From the NCBI GenBank assembly GCA_951640165.1, contig OX621241.1, forward strand, positions 1,994,001-2,058,000: a DNA stretch of 64,000 nt. Direction: 5' to 3'. The translations under genes were made by a program, and so were the position numbers. How positions within the stretch are numbered: the stretch's first letter is position 1; each line of letters starts with the position of its first letter. The notes beneath the pieces are model-generated. The model saw nothing but the letters and a program-made list of their open reading frames with translations, had not been told where the DNA came from and did no database searches. The DNA is from Pseudoips prasinana (taxonomy: Eukaryota > Arthropoda > Insecta > Lepidoptera > Nolidae). Shown here one piece after another: positions 1 to 9,761 of this stretch.

Positions 1-281
1 GTTCATCTACTACCGGTTTCAACACGACCCAGTTGAGACGGTCCGGCGAAACAGACTCAAGCGGGCATGAACACGGGATTTGGTCCAATTAGAGTAATTA
101 TTTAGTAGGCAAACACAATATATGCTCGATCGGTTGTCTGAATGCTTATTATTTTAGATTGTATTTAGGTATACAAAAGAAAAACTTCGAAACAATAACA
201 TTATTCATTTTGAGACAGAGTCAATAATTTTAAATTAAGTATATGATAGCAATCTTCTACAGATAGTTCACGTAACACATT
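1..281 (-). mobile_element. LINE-D 3' UTR fragment, minus strand
   Basis: This stretch is the reverse complement of 15242-15522, which lies just downstream of the LINE-D reverse-transcriptase end. Similarity is close to base-for-base and stops after the CGTAACACA at about 281, so this is a severely 5'-truncated copy. The window begins inside it, so its own 3' tail is not visible. Confidence 0.85.
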
Positions 282-1250
282 TATATAAAACAATTGAACA
301 AAGAATATCTATTTCATATTTTTCATTAATAAATTCTATGTCTAGAATTTTGCTAGAGAAGCGGTTTATATTTTGATGTGATAGAATTAGAAAGTTATCA
401 CACTTCTCTATTATCATGCTTACATGTTTAAACCACCAACTAAATTGATTTTAATAACATTACTAAAAGATGGTATAAAAAGTGACTTCGTCATACTACT
501 TATGACTGAGTTAATATGTGCCGCAACTAAAGTTGCAAGTATGTTCAAAAATTTTCTTGAGACAGTAACTGTAGTAGCTGAGTACTCATGGTTACCCTAC
601 AAGAATCTATAAAACTATTTGTGTCCAAAAATATAAATTTATTACTATAATGGCTAACCAAAAACTGTTGAATTAGTTAGAAGTATTATTAGTTAGTTGA
701 TAGCGGTTACATATTTGTGCCTTTTGGGGTAGAAACATTAGAGCCGTGGGGACCAGCAGCCAAAATTATGTATAAAGAAATAGCTGCGCGCCTTTTGAGG
801 CGACACGTTCCCAGAATGCTGGCTTATATTTCGCCCAACAAATAGGTATTGCCATACAGCGTGGTAATGCTGCCAGTATTTTGGGAACATTACCAATACA
901 AGAATATTTAGAATACCTTTAACGTAAATGCTTAGTTTTATAATCCCATTAGTAAAATTATTCAAGAATACTGTAATTTTAATTTTAATGTTACAAGTTA
1001 TTGGAATTTGATGCAAAAGCTATGAAATATGAATGTTGTATAATGATCCGTATTACAGAGAACAGTACGCGTAGAATACATACGTCTTTTCAATTATTTT
1101 TTTATGTAATAGTCAGCCATTCGTGTGATGTTCCTTCGGTTGATTAGCTGTAATTGATTGTAAGTTTTTACCCATCTTTACTTCTTGTGTACATCTTTTA
1201 AGGTAATTTTTAATTATCATAATTATAATAACGTAAAGGCGCAAATAAAC
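282..1250. other. A/T-rich interval, no identifiable gene
   Basis: Only short open frames are present and none resembles a known protein. Minus-strand 770-895 reads as a 40-residue coding-like piece containing CMAIPICWAKYKPAFWERV. I suspect a transposon coding scrap but cannot name it. Confidence 0.4.
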
Positions 1251-1254
1251 AGCG

Positions 1255-1380
1255 GCCTTCATCAGTCTGTAAACGATCGGCCAGGTTAAGTACCCTGCCA
1301 CGAGTTATGTCCGTAGATGGGTGACCTACAAGCGGGTTTCATTTCTGAACGAGTCTTAACATTAACAGAATAGTGTTAGT
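1255..1380 (+). mobile_element. 5S-rRNA-derived SINE, degraded fragment
   Basis: It keeps the order seen in the better copy at 18853: CGATCGGCCAGGTTAAG (5S box A-like), then GATGGGTGACC (5S box C-like), then a tail resembling TTCTGAACGAGTCTT. The remainder of the element is lost. Confidence 0.5.
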
Positions 1381-1767
1381 ATTTAGACTGTAACTCGTCG
1401 TATGTCCTTAGACAATACAATCCAAAGTCAAGGCTCTAAAGAGCAAATAAATAGACGATTAAAAATCCAAACTAAAAAAAAAATATAAAAAAAGTATTTT
1501 AGTTTTAAAAAGAACTAAAAGTTTTCATCACTTGGTGCAATGGCCCGTTTTTGTTTTTTAAGGTGAAATCAATTTTTACACTAAAAGCATTTAGAGCAAC
1601 TATAATAAGATACTCGTCAGTTTAAACACTGGGTCTTTTATTGAATTGGTAATTTAGATATACATAGTTAACTAGGACTTGTGACTTTACATAGGTACTT
1701 GCAAAATACTAACACAGCACACCCAGGCTCAGAACCGGAAGTTATCGGTGTAAGGTGTACTGACGAT
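1381..1767. other. A/T-rich interval, nothing recognised
   Basis: It contains A and T runs near 1470-1560. There is no ORF, tRNA-like B box or inverted repeat that I can support. Confidence 0.4.
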
Positions 1768-1885
1768 CTTGCAAGCGTCTCCGGAAGCCGCTGGATATTA
1801 TGAGCAGCAAGACCGGCCATTCCAAAACTCCTTGGAAGATGGAGCAGTCCAGCAGTGGACGTCTTTTATATATGATAATGATGTA
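1768..1885 (+). mobile_element. RTE-type LINE 3' end remnant
   Basis: Decayed wording of the RTE C-terminus and tail: GCCGCTGGAT, GAGCAGCAAGACCGGCC and CAGTGGACGTC, ending in an ATGATAATGATG repeat. The same order is seen at 21595-21705 and, inverted, at the start of the RTE at 50255. Confidence 0.55.
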
Positions 1886-1930
1886 AAAAAATTAACACTA
1901 TGTTGTAAAAGCAGAATAAAAATAATTTTT

Positions 1931-2512
1931 AGGGTTCCGTAGCCAAATGGAAAAAACGGAACCCTTATAGATTCGTCATGTCTGTCTGTCCGTCTGTATG
2001 TCACAGCCACTTTTTTCCGAAACTATAAGAGCTGTACCTACTGTTGAAACTTGGTAAGTAGATGTATTCTGTGAACTGCATTAAGATATTCACACAAAAA
2101 CAAAAAAATAGTAATAATTTTGGGGGTTCCCCATACATAGAACTAAAACTCATATTTTTTTTTTCATTGTAAGGTCTTCAGAAATGATATTGAGGTTCCT
2201 AATATCATTTTTTTCTAAACTGAATAGTTTGCGCGAGAGACACTTCCAAAGTGGAAAAATTAGTTCCCCCCCCCCCTGTAACTTCTAAAATAAGAGACTG
2301 ATAACCAAACAAAACTAACTAAAAAAAATATATGATGTACATTACCATGTATACTAACAACGAAAATTGGTTTGAACGAGATCTAGTAAATAGTTTTTTT
2401 TAATGCGTCATAAATCGTAAACCGCAATTTACCTTTCATTTAATTAACTGAAGTACTTGCTGCTGCGGAACCCTTCATGGGCGAGTCCGACTCGCACTTG
2501 GCCGGTTTTTTT
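1931..2512 (+). repeat. Family A interspersed repeat, copy 1 (about 580 bp)
   Basis: It begins with a small hairpin, AGGGTTCCGT...ACGGAACCCT, and ends GCGAGTCCGACTCGCACTTG plus GCCGG and a T run. Two further copies lie at 3602-4197 (inverted) and 6138-6645 plus 11336-11441. It has no coding capacity and no long terminal inverted repeats, so it is a non-autonomous repeat of unknown class. A C run near 2265-2276 marks its middle. The ends were set by where the copies stop agreeing. Confidence 0.85.
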
Positions 2513-2589
2513 ACGGTTACGGCGGCAAGGAAACACAAACTTTTTAAAACGTTTAATTCCTGTCAAGGTACAGCCCGCTAACAGATGTC

Positions 2590-2997
2590 AGACGGACAGA
2601 TAGCAGAGGTAGATACTTGCCTTTCACGCTGGTCGTGGGTTCGATTCCCATCCAGGACAGATATTTGTGTACATGAAGAACATGTCTGTTTGTCCGAGTC
2701 AGGTTGTAATATCTATATAAATATGTATGTTGTATATCATAGCTTAGTAACTTGCTATTTATTTAAGGATTAAAAAAAATATATATGCGATAAAACAGAC
2801 CACACGGACGGACTAATTATTTTTTTCTGTTACATTTATACTGCATTGTGAGCTTGGCAAGTACAAGTGTAGATATGTTAATACCCAAGTGCTGAATAAA
2901 TTTCATTAGCTCATCAGGTATCTGGTTTCCGGAGTATGTACAAGCTCTGCTGAGTTTGGGATTAGATGGCCGTGTGTGAATAATGTCACAGGATATA
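2590..2997 (+). mobile_element. tRNA-headed SINE, copy 1, internally interrupted
   Basis: The head contains GTGGGTTCGATTCCCATCC, a pol III B box (GGTTCGANNCC). It is followed by the family signature GGACAGATATTTGTGTACATGA and the 3' module ATCTGGTTTCC...GATGGCCGTGTGTGAATAATGTC. Between about 2760 and 2930 unrelated sequence separates the body from the 3' module. Part of that sequence (TACTGCATTGTGAGCTTG) recurs at 40321. Confidence 0.8.
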
Positions 2998-3502
2998 ATT
3001 GTTTATTTATTAATATTTGGTAATCGGGTTCCGTTTGCTAGCCTTTGGGTGCAGAACCCTTCAAACTAAATTGATGCTATTTGATACGAATAGAATAAGA
3101 AATTAAATCATATATTCTTAGTTATGATATCTAAATCTTCACACAACTGAACAGAACTACCTATCATGCATTGTACGTATGTAACGGTGTCGTGAGATAG
3201 TCTCGCCGCCCGGATGCGCCCGACATTGATGTACGAGGTACTCACGCGCAACGGTGAGACGCCGTCAATCATACCGCGACGGAAAAACTTGTTAGCAGTG
3301 GATTTGTGATCTATCGCTGAGAAAAAGAACGGGAAGAAAATAGAGAATGCACTTATACAGCGTGTTATAAAAAGTGTCGGAAGGGAATAGATACGAAAAC
3401 GAGCCACATCAGTCGACCCGTGACCACGGCTGGTTCAATCCATGCCGAAACGTCGGGTAACCTAAAGATACCAGTTGAGACCCGTGTCCACAATATAAAA
3501 AT
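2998..3502. other. Intergenic sequence with a fragment of the 39.5-kb hairpin family
   Basis: No gene is recognised. Positions 3477-3500 carry GAGACCCGTGTCCACAATAT, the outer arm of the hairpin at 39509-39597. The piece CCGAAACGTCGGGTAA upstream suggests a longer version of that repeat. Confidence 0.4.
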
Positions 3503-3601
3503 ACGAAAACGATTTTAATAATAAAAGTGCCCATGGTAACGAAGACTAGATAGATCATCACCAACATCATCATGTCAGCTGAATGACGTAAAGAAAAAAG
3601 A
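3503..3601 (+). repeat. Left copy of a ~97-bp duplication flanking family A copy 2
   Basis: Both this block and 4197-4299 begin ACGAAAACGATTTTAATAAT, run through an ATC-rich RTE tail and end near GACGTAAA. They match at roughly nine positions in ten and directly abut the inserted repeat. Confidence 0.8.
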
Positions 3602-4197
3602 AAAAAAACCGGCCAAGTGCGAGTCGGACTCGCCCATGAAGGGTTCCGTAGCAGCAAGTATTTTAGTTGATAAAATGAAAGTTAAATTGCGGTTTACGGT
3701 TTATGACGTATTAAAAAAAAACTACTTACTAGATCTCGTTCAAACCAATTTTCGTTGTTAGTTTGCATGGTAATGTACAACATATATTTTTTTTAGTCTT
3801 ATCACTCTCTTATTTTAGAAGTTACACTCATTTTATTACTTTGGAAGCTTCTCTCGCGCAAACTATTCAGTTTAGAAATAAAATGATATTAGAAACCTCA
3901 ATATTATTTTTGAAGACCCATCCATAGATACCCCACATGTATGGGTAGGTACGATGAAAAAAAAATTGAGTTTCAGTTTTATGTGTGGGGAACTCCCAAA
4001 ATTATTGTTCTTTTTCTATTTTTGTGTGAAAATCTGAATGCGGTTCACAGAATACATCTACTTACAAAGTTTCAACAGTGCAGCTCTTATAGTTTCGAAA
4101 AAAGTGGCTGTGACATACGGACGGACAGACAGATAGACAGACATGACGAATCTATAAGGGTTCCGTTTTTTACCATTTGGCTACGGAACCCTAAAAA
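3602..4197 (-). repeat. Family A interspersed repeat, copy 2
   Basis: Full-length inverted copy. It opens with the reverse complement of the 3' end (CCGGCCAAGTGCGAGTCGGA) and closes with CTACGGAACCCTAAAAA. It includes the CCATACATGTGGGG stretch that copy 1 has lost. It is bounded by the duplicated ~97-bp blocks. Confidence 0.85.
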
Positions 4198-4299
4198 CGA
4201 AAACGATTTTAATAATAAAAGTGACCATAGTAACGAAGACTAGTCATCATCATCATCAACATCATCATGTCAGCCGAGTGACGTAAATAAAAAAGAAAT
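4197..4299 (+). repeat. Right copy of the ~97-bp duplication
   Basis: Partner of 3503-3601. The ATCATCATCATCAACATCATC run is expanded slightly relative to the left copy. Confidence 0.8.
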
Positions 4300-4437
4300 A
4301 AAAACGTACACTGCTGGACAAAGGTCTTTCCTAAAGATTTCCACAATGGAGTTGTGTTTATGATTTGTAGGGATATGCCATTATCGCCACGTTTGGCAGA
4401 CGGGTTGGCGATCTCAGTATGATACTCATATTACCCA
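4228..4437 (-). mobile_element. RTE 3' end, inverted, plus adjoining repeat
   Basis: ATCATCATGTCAGCCGAGTG and CACTGCTGGACAAAGGTCTT are the minus-strand tail of an RTE LINE. Positions 4380-4437 (GTTGGCGATCTCAGTATGA) belong to a second repeat that continues at 4953, after MITE M1. Related sequence lies at 17445-17580 and inverted at 42590-42850. Confidence 0.55.
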
Positions 4438-4952
4438 GGGGCTCCACTGGCTCAGTCGCCGAACAACGATTTCGTGAATGGCGTTCAAATAAATAAAGGT
4501 TAAAAATGACTTAATCAATCGCTAAATCGGCTTCAACGTTGATAATCGACTCCGGACCATTTATGCCGTAACATGTGGTCATGGAAGCCGATTTAGCGAT
4601 TGATTAAGTCATTTTTAACGTTTATTATTGACGAGCCTGTTGGCGTGGTTGGTAAATACGCTGCCTTTCACGCAGGAGGTCGTGGGTACGATTCCCACCC
4701 GGGACAAATATTTGTGTGCATGAACATGTCTGTTTGTCCTGAGTCTGGGTGTAAATTATCTATATAAGTATGTATTTACAAATGAAAAATAGTATATGTA
4801 GTATATAAGTTATCTAGTTTCCATAGTACAAGCTCTGCTAAGTTTGGGATCGGATGACCGTGTGTGAATAATGTCCCAGGATATTTATTATTATTATTTA
4901 TTTGAACGCCATTCACGAAAATGATGTTCGGCCTCTTAGCCGGTAGAGCCCC
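4438..4952. mobile_element. MITE M1, copy 1, split by a SINE
   Basis: Ends are GGGGCTCCACTGGCTCAGTC and, inverted, CCGGTAGAGCCCC. The outer arms continue inward as GGCGTTCAAATAAATAAAGG and its partner TTTATTTGAACGCC. A second, inner palindrome lies at 4500-4625: TGACTTAATCAATCGCTAAA against TTTAGCGATTGATTAAGTCA. The family is therefore a fold-back element. The right arm is interrupted at 4632-4893 by a tRNA SINE. No coding sequence is present. Confidence 0.8.
4632..4893 (+). mobile_element. tRNA-headed SINE, copy 2, nested in MITE M1
   Basis: Complete: head GAGCCTGTTGGCGTGGTTGG, B box GGTACGATTCCCACC, body CATGAACATGTCTGTTTGTC, 3' module TTTGGGATCGGATGACCGTG and an ATT tail. It lies within the right arm of M1. 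Confidence 0.85.
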
Positions 4953-5010
4953 AGGTAGAGGCTTCTGTCCATTCTCTCTGAGATATTCCTTCTTCTTCGC
5001 GACTATTTCT

Positions 5011-5640
5011 ACGCCTCCTGTGGAACGCAATAAGTTGCCAATATACTTTGTCGTCAGCAACAGATCAGTGAGAGGATATAAAACGGTAGGTAAATGATAG
5101 GGAATGCAATATCTCTGTCCTTTTTTTCCCAGGTTTTTCCATCATCTTCTCACAAGGAATTAATAAATGAGAGTAATTAGCGAAACTATACAGATAACGC
5201 AATAAATGCATGTAATATGACACGCATATCTTGCTTATCCCATTTGGTTGCTCAAAGACAAAAGCCGGTTCCTCTAAATCATTGTGAACCTACTCATAAT
5301 ATTACCATACCAAATCATTTTAATCTTAATGAACATGCATATTAACAAAATGTTTATTGAAAAGTTTATTTGCCTCGTGCGCTAATGTCATTTCGGTGTG
5401 GTCTGGCAGGTGTATGCAAAGGTCATCCGTATTAGCGGGTCTTTGATCCGTTTTTATTGGAAATAATAGAAAGAATTGAAGGTTTTATTGAAGAAGCAAG
5501 TTTTTGTACTTATGGTGGTGAATACTTGTGTAATGACAACGGCCATACATGTGTTTATTACACTTAAACTACGAAACTGGTATATCTCGAAAACGCTCCT
5601 ATCTAAAAACGTGTGGTGTGAACACAATGAGTGGCAAATA
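5011..5640. other. No identifiable feature
   Basis: Mixed-composition DNA with no supported ORF, no repeat recurring elsewhere in the window and no inverted repeat. Confidence 0.4.
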
Positions 5641-5815
5641 TGTATAAAGCACTAGCTATTCCCTGCGTTTTTACCCGCCTTATCGTTATAAACTTATAGC
5701 CTATGTGTTATTCGGATATATAAGCAATATTACTACAAAGTTTCATCAAAATACGTTCGGTAGTCTTTGCGTGAAGAGTAACAAACATCCATTATAATAT
5801 TAGTAGGATAGGCGG
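5640..5815 (+). repeat. S3 short repeat, copy 1
   Basis: The S3 family runs from CTAGCTGTGCCCCGCGG through TTATAGCCTATGTGTTA and TTTCATCAAAAT to ATAATATTAGTA, about 170 bp. This copy begins CACTAGCTATTCCCTGCG and ends TATAATATTAGTAGGA. The family is abundant in lepidopteran genomes. No tRNA head is evident and I cannot assign its class. Confidence 0.7.
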
Positions 5816-6137
5816 TTGAAACACAGTTAAATAAAAAAACTATAAAATACAGACTTACAATATTTATAGATTCAATTAATCTTCCAATCCAACATATAAT
5901 TAAACAAATACTCGTAACTGGATCAATCAAATAATTTGTAGTGCGGTAAATCGATCAGGCCGACACCGACTATTACGCTGCGCGCGCGCTTAATTATAAC
6001 GCGTTTAATTGGATCTCGCGTAATGCAGGACATAGTGGGTCTGATTGCTTTTCTATAAGTCGTGAGGAGGATGAATGAGTTCTAAGTTGATATTGGAGTT
6101 TATTCCCAGTCTCGTCCACTGTTAGTAATTTATATTT
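5816..6137. other. No identifiable feature
   Basis: A/T-rich, with a short GCGCGCGC-containing patch at 5980. Nothing is supported. Confidence 0.35.
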
Positions 6138-6645
6138 TTAGGGTTCCGTAGCCAAATGGCAAAAAACGGAACCCTTATAGATTCGTCATGTCTATCTGTC
6201 TGTCCGTCCGTATGTCACAGCCACTTTTTTCCGAAACTATAAGAGCTGTATTGTTGTAACTTAGTAAGTAGATGTATTCTGTGAACCGCATTAAGATTTT
6301 TACACAAAAATAGAAAAATAATAATAATTTTCGGGGTTCCCCATACATAGAACTGAAACTCAAAATTTATTTTTTCATCGTACCCATACATGTGGGGTAT
6401 CTATGGATAGGTCTGCAAAAATGATTTTATGATGAGTTTTCTAATATCATTTTATTCTAAACTGAATACTTTGTGCGAGAGACACTTCCAAAGTGGAAAA
6501 ATGAGTGTCCCTCCCCCCTTCCTGTAACTTCTAAAATAAGAGAATGATAAAACTAAAACAAATATATGATGTACATTACCATGCAAACTAACAACGAAAA
6601 TTGGTTTGAACGAAATCTAGTAAGTAGTTTTTTTAATGCGTCATA
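6138..6645 (+). repeat. Family A copy 3, 5' part, split by LINE-A
   Basis: It matches copies 1 and 2 from AGGGTTCCGTAGCC to AATGCGTCATA. The remaining ~100 bp resumes at 11336 on the far side of LINE-A, which dates LINE-A as younger than this repeat. Confidence 0.88.
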
Positions 6646-6839
6646 GACATAGACATAGACATAGACATAGAGACATAGACATAGATCATTTTATTGCCAG
6701 AAACTGTGTACAGAAGATGTTATAACAATTTGATTGATCAACAGTTACCCATATCGGGCATGCAATATTTTTTCTACCTACCTTAATATTAAATAATTAT
6801 TTTTTGTAATCTTGACAACAGATAAATAACACATCATTA

Positions 6840-9200
6840 TCAATAAATCAGTTGCTTCGATACTTGGTCATAAGCAAAAAACTCTTTAAAGTCATAAAAT
6901 ACGTTGTGCAATAGCCATCGTTTCAGCATAGATTTAAACATTTTACCATCAAGTTGTTTAATTTCAAGTGGTAGATGATTATACACACGTATTGCAGTAA
7001 TGTAAGTACTCTTATAGTAAATCATGTTGCGAATAGATGGTAACTCTAAATTAAATCTATATTTATTACGAATATTAGATTTAGATGCCGACTTTAAATT
7101 GAAAAAACTCATATTATTTTTTACAAAAATACATAATTCTAAAATGTAAATGCTAACTAAGGTAAGATACCCCTTGTCTCTAAATGTAAATCTAAGAGAA
7201 TCGGTGCTATACATATTGTAGATAATCCTCAGACATTTTTTTTGAAGTATAAAAGTTGAATTTACGTTTGTTGAGTTTCCCCAATAAATTACACCATACA
7301 TCAGAAGAGGATAAATATAACCATAATAGGCCGCTTTAGCAGCAGCTAGAGAAGTTACCTCAACTAAAATAGATAATACATAACAATAACTGGATATTTT
7401 TTTATTCATTCTATTGATATGACTCTTCCAGTTTAAATGTTGGTCTATTGACACTCCAAGGAAATTAATATCTTCTACTTCTTCAACTTTGGTATCATTA
7501 TTTATTACATCAAGTGTTAGAGGTTTGGTTTTGTAATTTCTAAATTGAATTAGTTTAGTTTTTGTGAGATTGACTCTAAGATTTATGGATCGTAACCAGT
7601 TTGTAACAGTCTCTAATGTAAGGTTGATTTCTGAATTATGGTTTAAATTTATATGATTTTCATTTGTAATAAATATCGTAGCATCATCGGCATACATTAC
7701 GCATAGGTGATTCGTAATATTTGGAAGATCGTTAATGTAAATCAAAAAGAGGAGTGGTCCTAAAATGCTCCCTTGGGGAACACCCAAAATAACTTTTTCA
7801 ATTGTTGAGTGTACATAGTCAATAGTTTTTGTACTTTTGTTATATACTTCGATAACTGTAGACTGAGTTCGATTGGTTAAATAAGATTTAAATAACTGAA
7901 GTGCGATCCCTCTGACGCCTATATTTTCCAGCTGTTTATATAGAAATTCATAAATTACGCAGTCGAATGCCTTGGACATATCTAGGAATAGTGCAATACA
8001 CCGATTTTTCTTATTCATACTTTCCCAGAGATTTTTAAATAATTTAAAAACGGCTAGAGATGTAGTTTTCTTTTTTCGAAATCCAAATTGGTTACTATTT
8101 AGAATATTGTTACTGTCTAGAAAATTAGTAAGTCTGTTGAAAATAACCTTTTCAAGTATTTTAGAGAAACTGGGAAGCAAAGTTATTGGTCTATAATTGT
8201 TTGTGTCGTGTCTGGCGCCTTTTTTAAATAACGGTTTGATAATTGCTCTCTTTAAATCGTCTGGGAAAACGCCTGACTCCAACATAAGATTGATTACGTG
8301 TACTAAGGGTTCTGCAATATAATCACAACTTAGCTTGATTATCTTGGTAGGTATGTCATCGTAACCGCAACTTGTTTTGTTCTTCAAACTTTTAATAATA
8401 TTGATTATTTCACTTTTACCTACAGGAAAAAGAAACATACTCTTCGTTTGTTTCCCATCTAGAGGCTTGAATTTGCTCGTCATTGAGAGGTTCGAGTTTT
8501 GATTTATGTAGAAGTGGTTAAATGTATTCGCAATATCTTCAGGATTTTTCAAAATGTTATTATTGTTGATTATGTAATCAATTTTTTGTCTTAAATCGTT
8601 CGTTGCTTGTGTATGTAGTTTAATTAATGACCATGTTGACTTTGTTAAATTTTTACTATTCCGTAAGAACTTTATATTTGTATTCTTTTTTGATTGATTG
8701 ATGACTCGTTTTAATATTTTACAATATTTAATGTAGTTTTTTTTATTATCGTTCAGGCTTTTGTTATTTTGATATTGTAAGTACATTTTTCTCTTAATAA
8801 CACATGATTTCTTTATACCTTTCGTTGTCCAGTTGTTTTTCTTTTTATGACATATTTTTATTCGATTGATTGGTACACATAAATTAAATATCAGAGAAAA
8901 TAAATCTAAAAATATTTTATACGCCGAGTTAACATCTGTAGACTTAAAGACATCTTGAAAACTTAATTGTGGTATGTAATTTAAAAAGATTTCAATATAT
9001 TTTTCAATATTCCTTTTCATTACATACCAATATTTTTGATTAAAACCTAGACTACAAGGAATCATAATAGCTTGGCCCGTGTGGTCGGATATGCCCATAT
9101 CCCATACTTCTACCCTGTACTTTTTATGGTTTGTTATTATATTGTCGATGCATGTAGCAGAGTGCGGAGTTATTCGGGTTGGTTCTTTTAAAGTTAGAGT
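6840..9200 (-). CDS. LINE-A ORF2, C-terminal part: end of endonuclease, reverse transcriptase and C-terminal domain
   Basis: The frame is open from just after the TGA at 9201-9203; its first ATG is at 9098, giving 752 residues. Near that ATG is ISDHTG (residues 3-8), the SDH motif that closes an APE-type endonuclease. RT motifs follow: NYRPITLLPSFSKILE, FLDMSKAFD with catalytic Asp373, GVPQGS at 439-444, and YADD at 469-472. The C-terminal domain has the LQKKCLRIIY block shared with LINE-D. This enzyme would nick target DNA and copy the element RNA from the nick in the nucleus. RT is intact by eye. Translation would stop upstream, so activity from this copy is doubtful unless the TGA is bypassed. 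Confidence 0.9.
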   Translation of the reverse strand, partial: TLTLKEPTRITPHSATCIDNIITNHKKYRVEVWDMGISDHTGQAIMIPCSLGFNQKYWYVMKRNIEKYIEIFLNYIPQLSFQDVFKSTDVNSAYKIFLDLFSLIFNLCVPINRIKICHKKKNNWTTKGIKKSCVIKRKMYLQYQNNKSLNDNKKNYIKYCKILKRVINQSKKNTNIKFLRNSKNLTKSTWSLIKLHTQATNDLRQKIDYIINNNNILKNPEDIANTFNHFYINQNSNLSMTSKFKPLDGKQTKSMFLFPVGKSEIINIIKSLKNKTSCGYDDIPTKIIKLSCDYIAEPLVHVINLMLESGVFPDDLKRAIIKPLFKKGARHDTNNYRPITLLPSFSKILEKVIFNRLTNFLDSNNILNSNQFGFRKKKTTSLAVFKLFKNLWESMNKKNRCIALFLDMSKAFDCVIYEFLYKQLENIGVRGIALQLFKSYLTNRTQSTVIEVYNKSTKTIDYVHSTIEKVILGVPQGSILGPLLFLIYINDLPNITNHLCVMYADDATIFITNENHINLNHNSEINLTLETVTNWLRSINLRVNLTKTKLIQFRNYKTKPLTLDVINNDTKVEEVEDINFLGVSIDQHLNWKSHINRMNKKISSYCYVLSILVEVTSLAAAKAAYYGYIYPLLMYGVIYWGNSTNVNSTFILQKKCLRIIYNMYSTDSLRFTFRDKGYLTLVSIYILELCIFVKNNMSFFNLKSASKSNIRNKYRFNLELPSIRNMIYYKSTYITAIRVYNHLPLEIKQLDGKMFKSMLKRWLLHNVFYDFKEFFAYDQVSKQLIY

Positions 9201-9761
9201 TCAGTTAAATTTCTTGAGAGTACTTATAAATTCATTAGTTTTGGCATCGTCATTTAATATGTTTATGTTGAAGTCTCCTAGAATAAATATTTTTTTATTA
9301 ATCGACCTTTTCCGTATAGTTAGTTTATATAGCAATATTTCAAGTTTTTCTATAAAAAAATTAAAATTTGACGAAGGAGTACGGTACATACAAATAATAA
9401 TCCAATTAGTTTCTGTTATTATTATACCACAACACTCAAAATGTAATTCAACACATAAATCTTGAATCCAGTCTATTTTCTTGTAGTTTATATAATTTTT
9501 TATATAAATACATACACCCCCTCGTTTCCTAGTGCGTGAGAAATATGAAGCGGCTTTATAACCGCGTATTTGTAATATATCAGCACTATTTTTATGAAAA
9601 AATGTTTCAGTTGCACAAAATACATCTAATTTTTTTGACTCTAATAAAAGCTCTATTTCGCCTGCTTTTGATCTCAAACCTTGAACGTTATGGTGTAAAA
9701 TTGTGAAGTTATTATTCGCCTCGAAAAAACTGATTTTCCGGAACTTCTGTAGTTTGTGTTC
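9201..9761 (-). pseudogene. LINE-A ORF2, N-terminal part: APE-type endonuclease ended by one TGA
   Basis: Same frame as the RT part. Endonuclease motifs are HHNVQGLRSK (catalytic Asn), CATETF (Glu), MYRTPSS and GDFNIN; the final SDH lies past the stop. The frame is open from 9761 and overlaps the ORF1 end (9712) by about 50 nt in a different frame. No ATG occurs between the upstream in-frame stop at 9762-9764 and the catalytic Asn. ORF2 would therefore need non-AUG initiation, re-initiation or frameshifting. The TGA at 9201-9203 is the only break seen between the endonuclease and RT halves. Confidence 0.85.

Noticed and set aside
424..612. 62-codon open frame
   Set aside because: No recognisable motif, A/T-rich surroundings, length expected by chance.
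2630..2665. tRNA gene suggested by the GGTTCGATTCCC box
   Set aside because: The same box recurs in many repeats with a long common 3' body; there is no cloverleaf with acceptor pairing, so it is a SINE head.
2585..2773. Open frame starting MSDGQIAEVDTCLSRW
   Set aside because: It is the translated head of a tRNA SINE; the same peptide style appears at 55556 and 57351 wherever that SINE occurs.
3941..4243. 100-codon frame with DIRTDRQIDRHDESIRVPF
   Set aside because: It lies wholly inside family A copy 2; the same residues appear from copies 1 and 3 in other frames.
7972..8196. Plus-strand frame within LINE-A
   Set aside because: Antisense shadow of the reverse transcriptase.
9079..9465. 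128-codon plus-strand frame
   Set aside because: Antisense of the LINE-A endonuclease, which has clear catalytic motifs.
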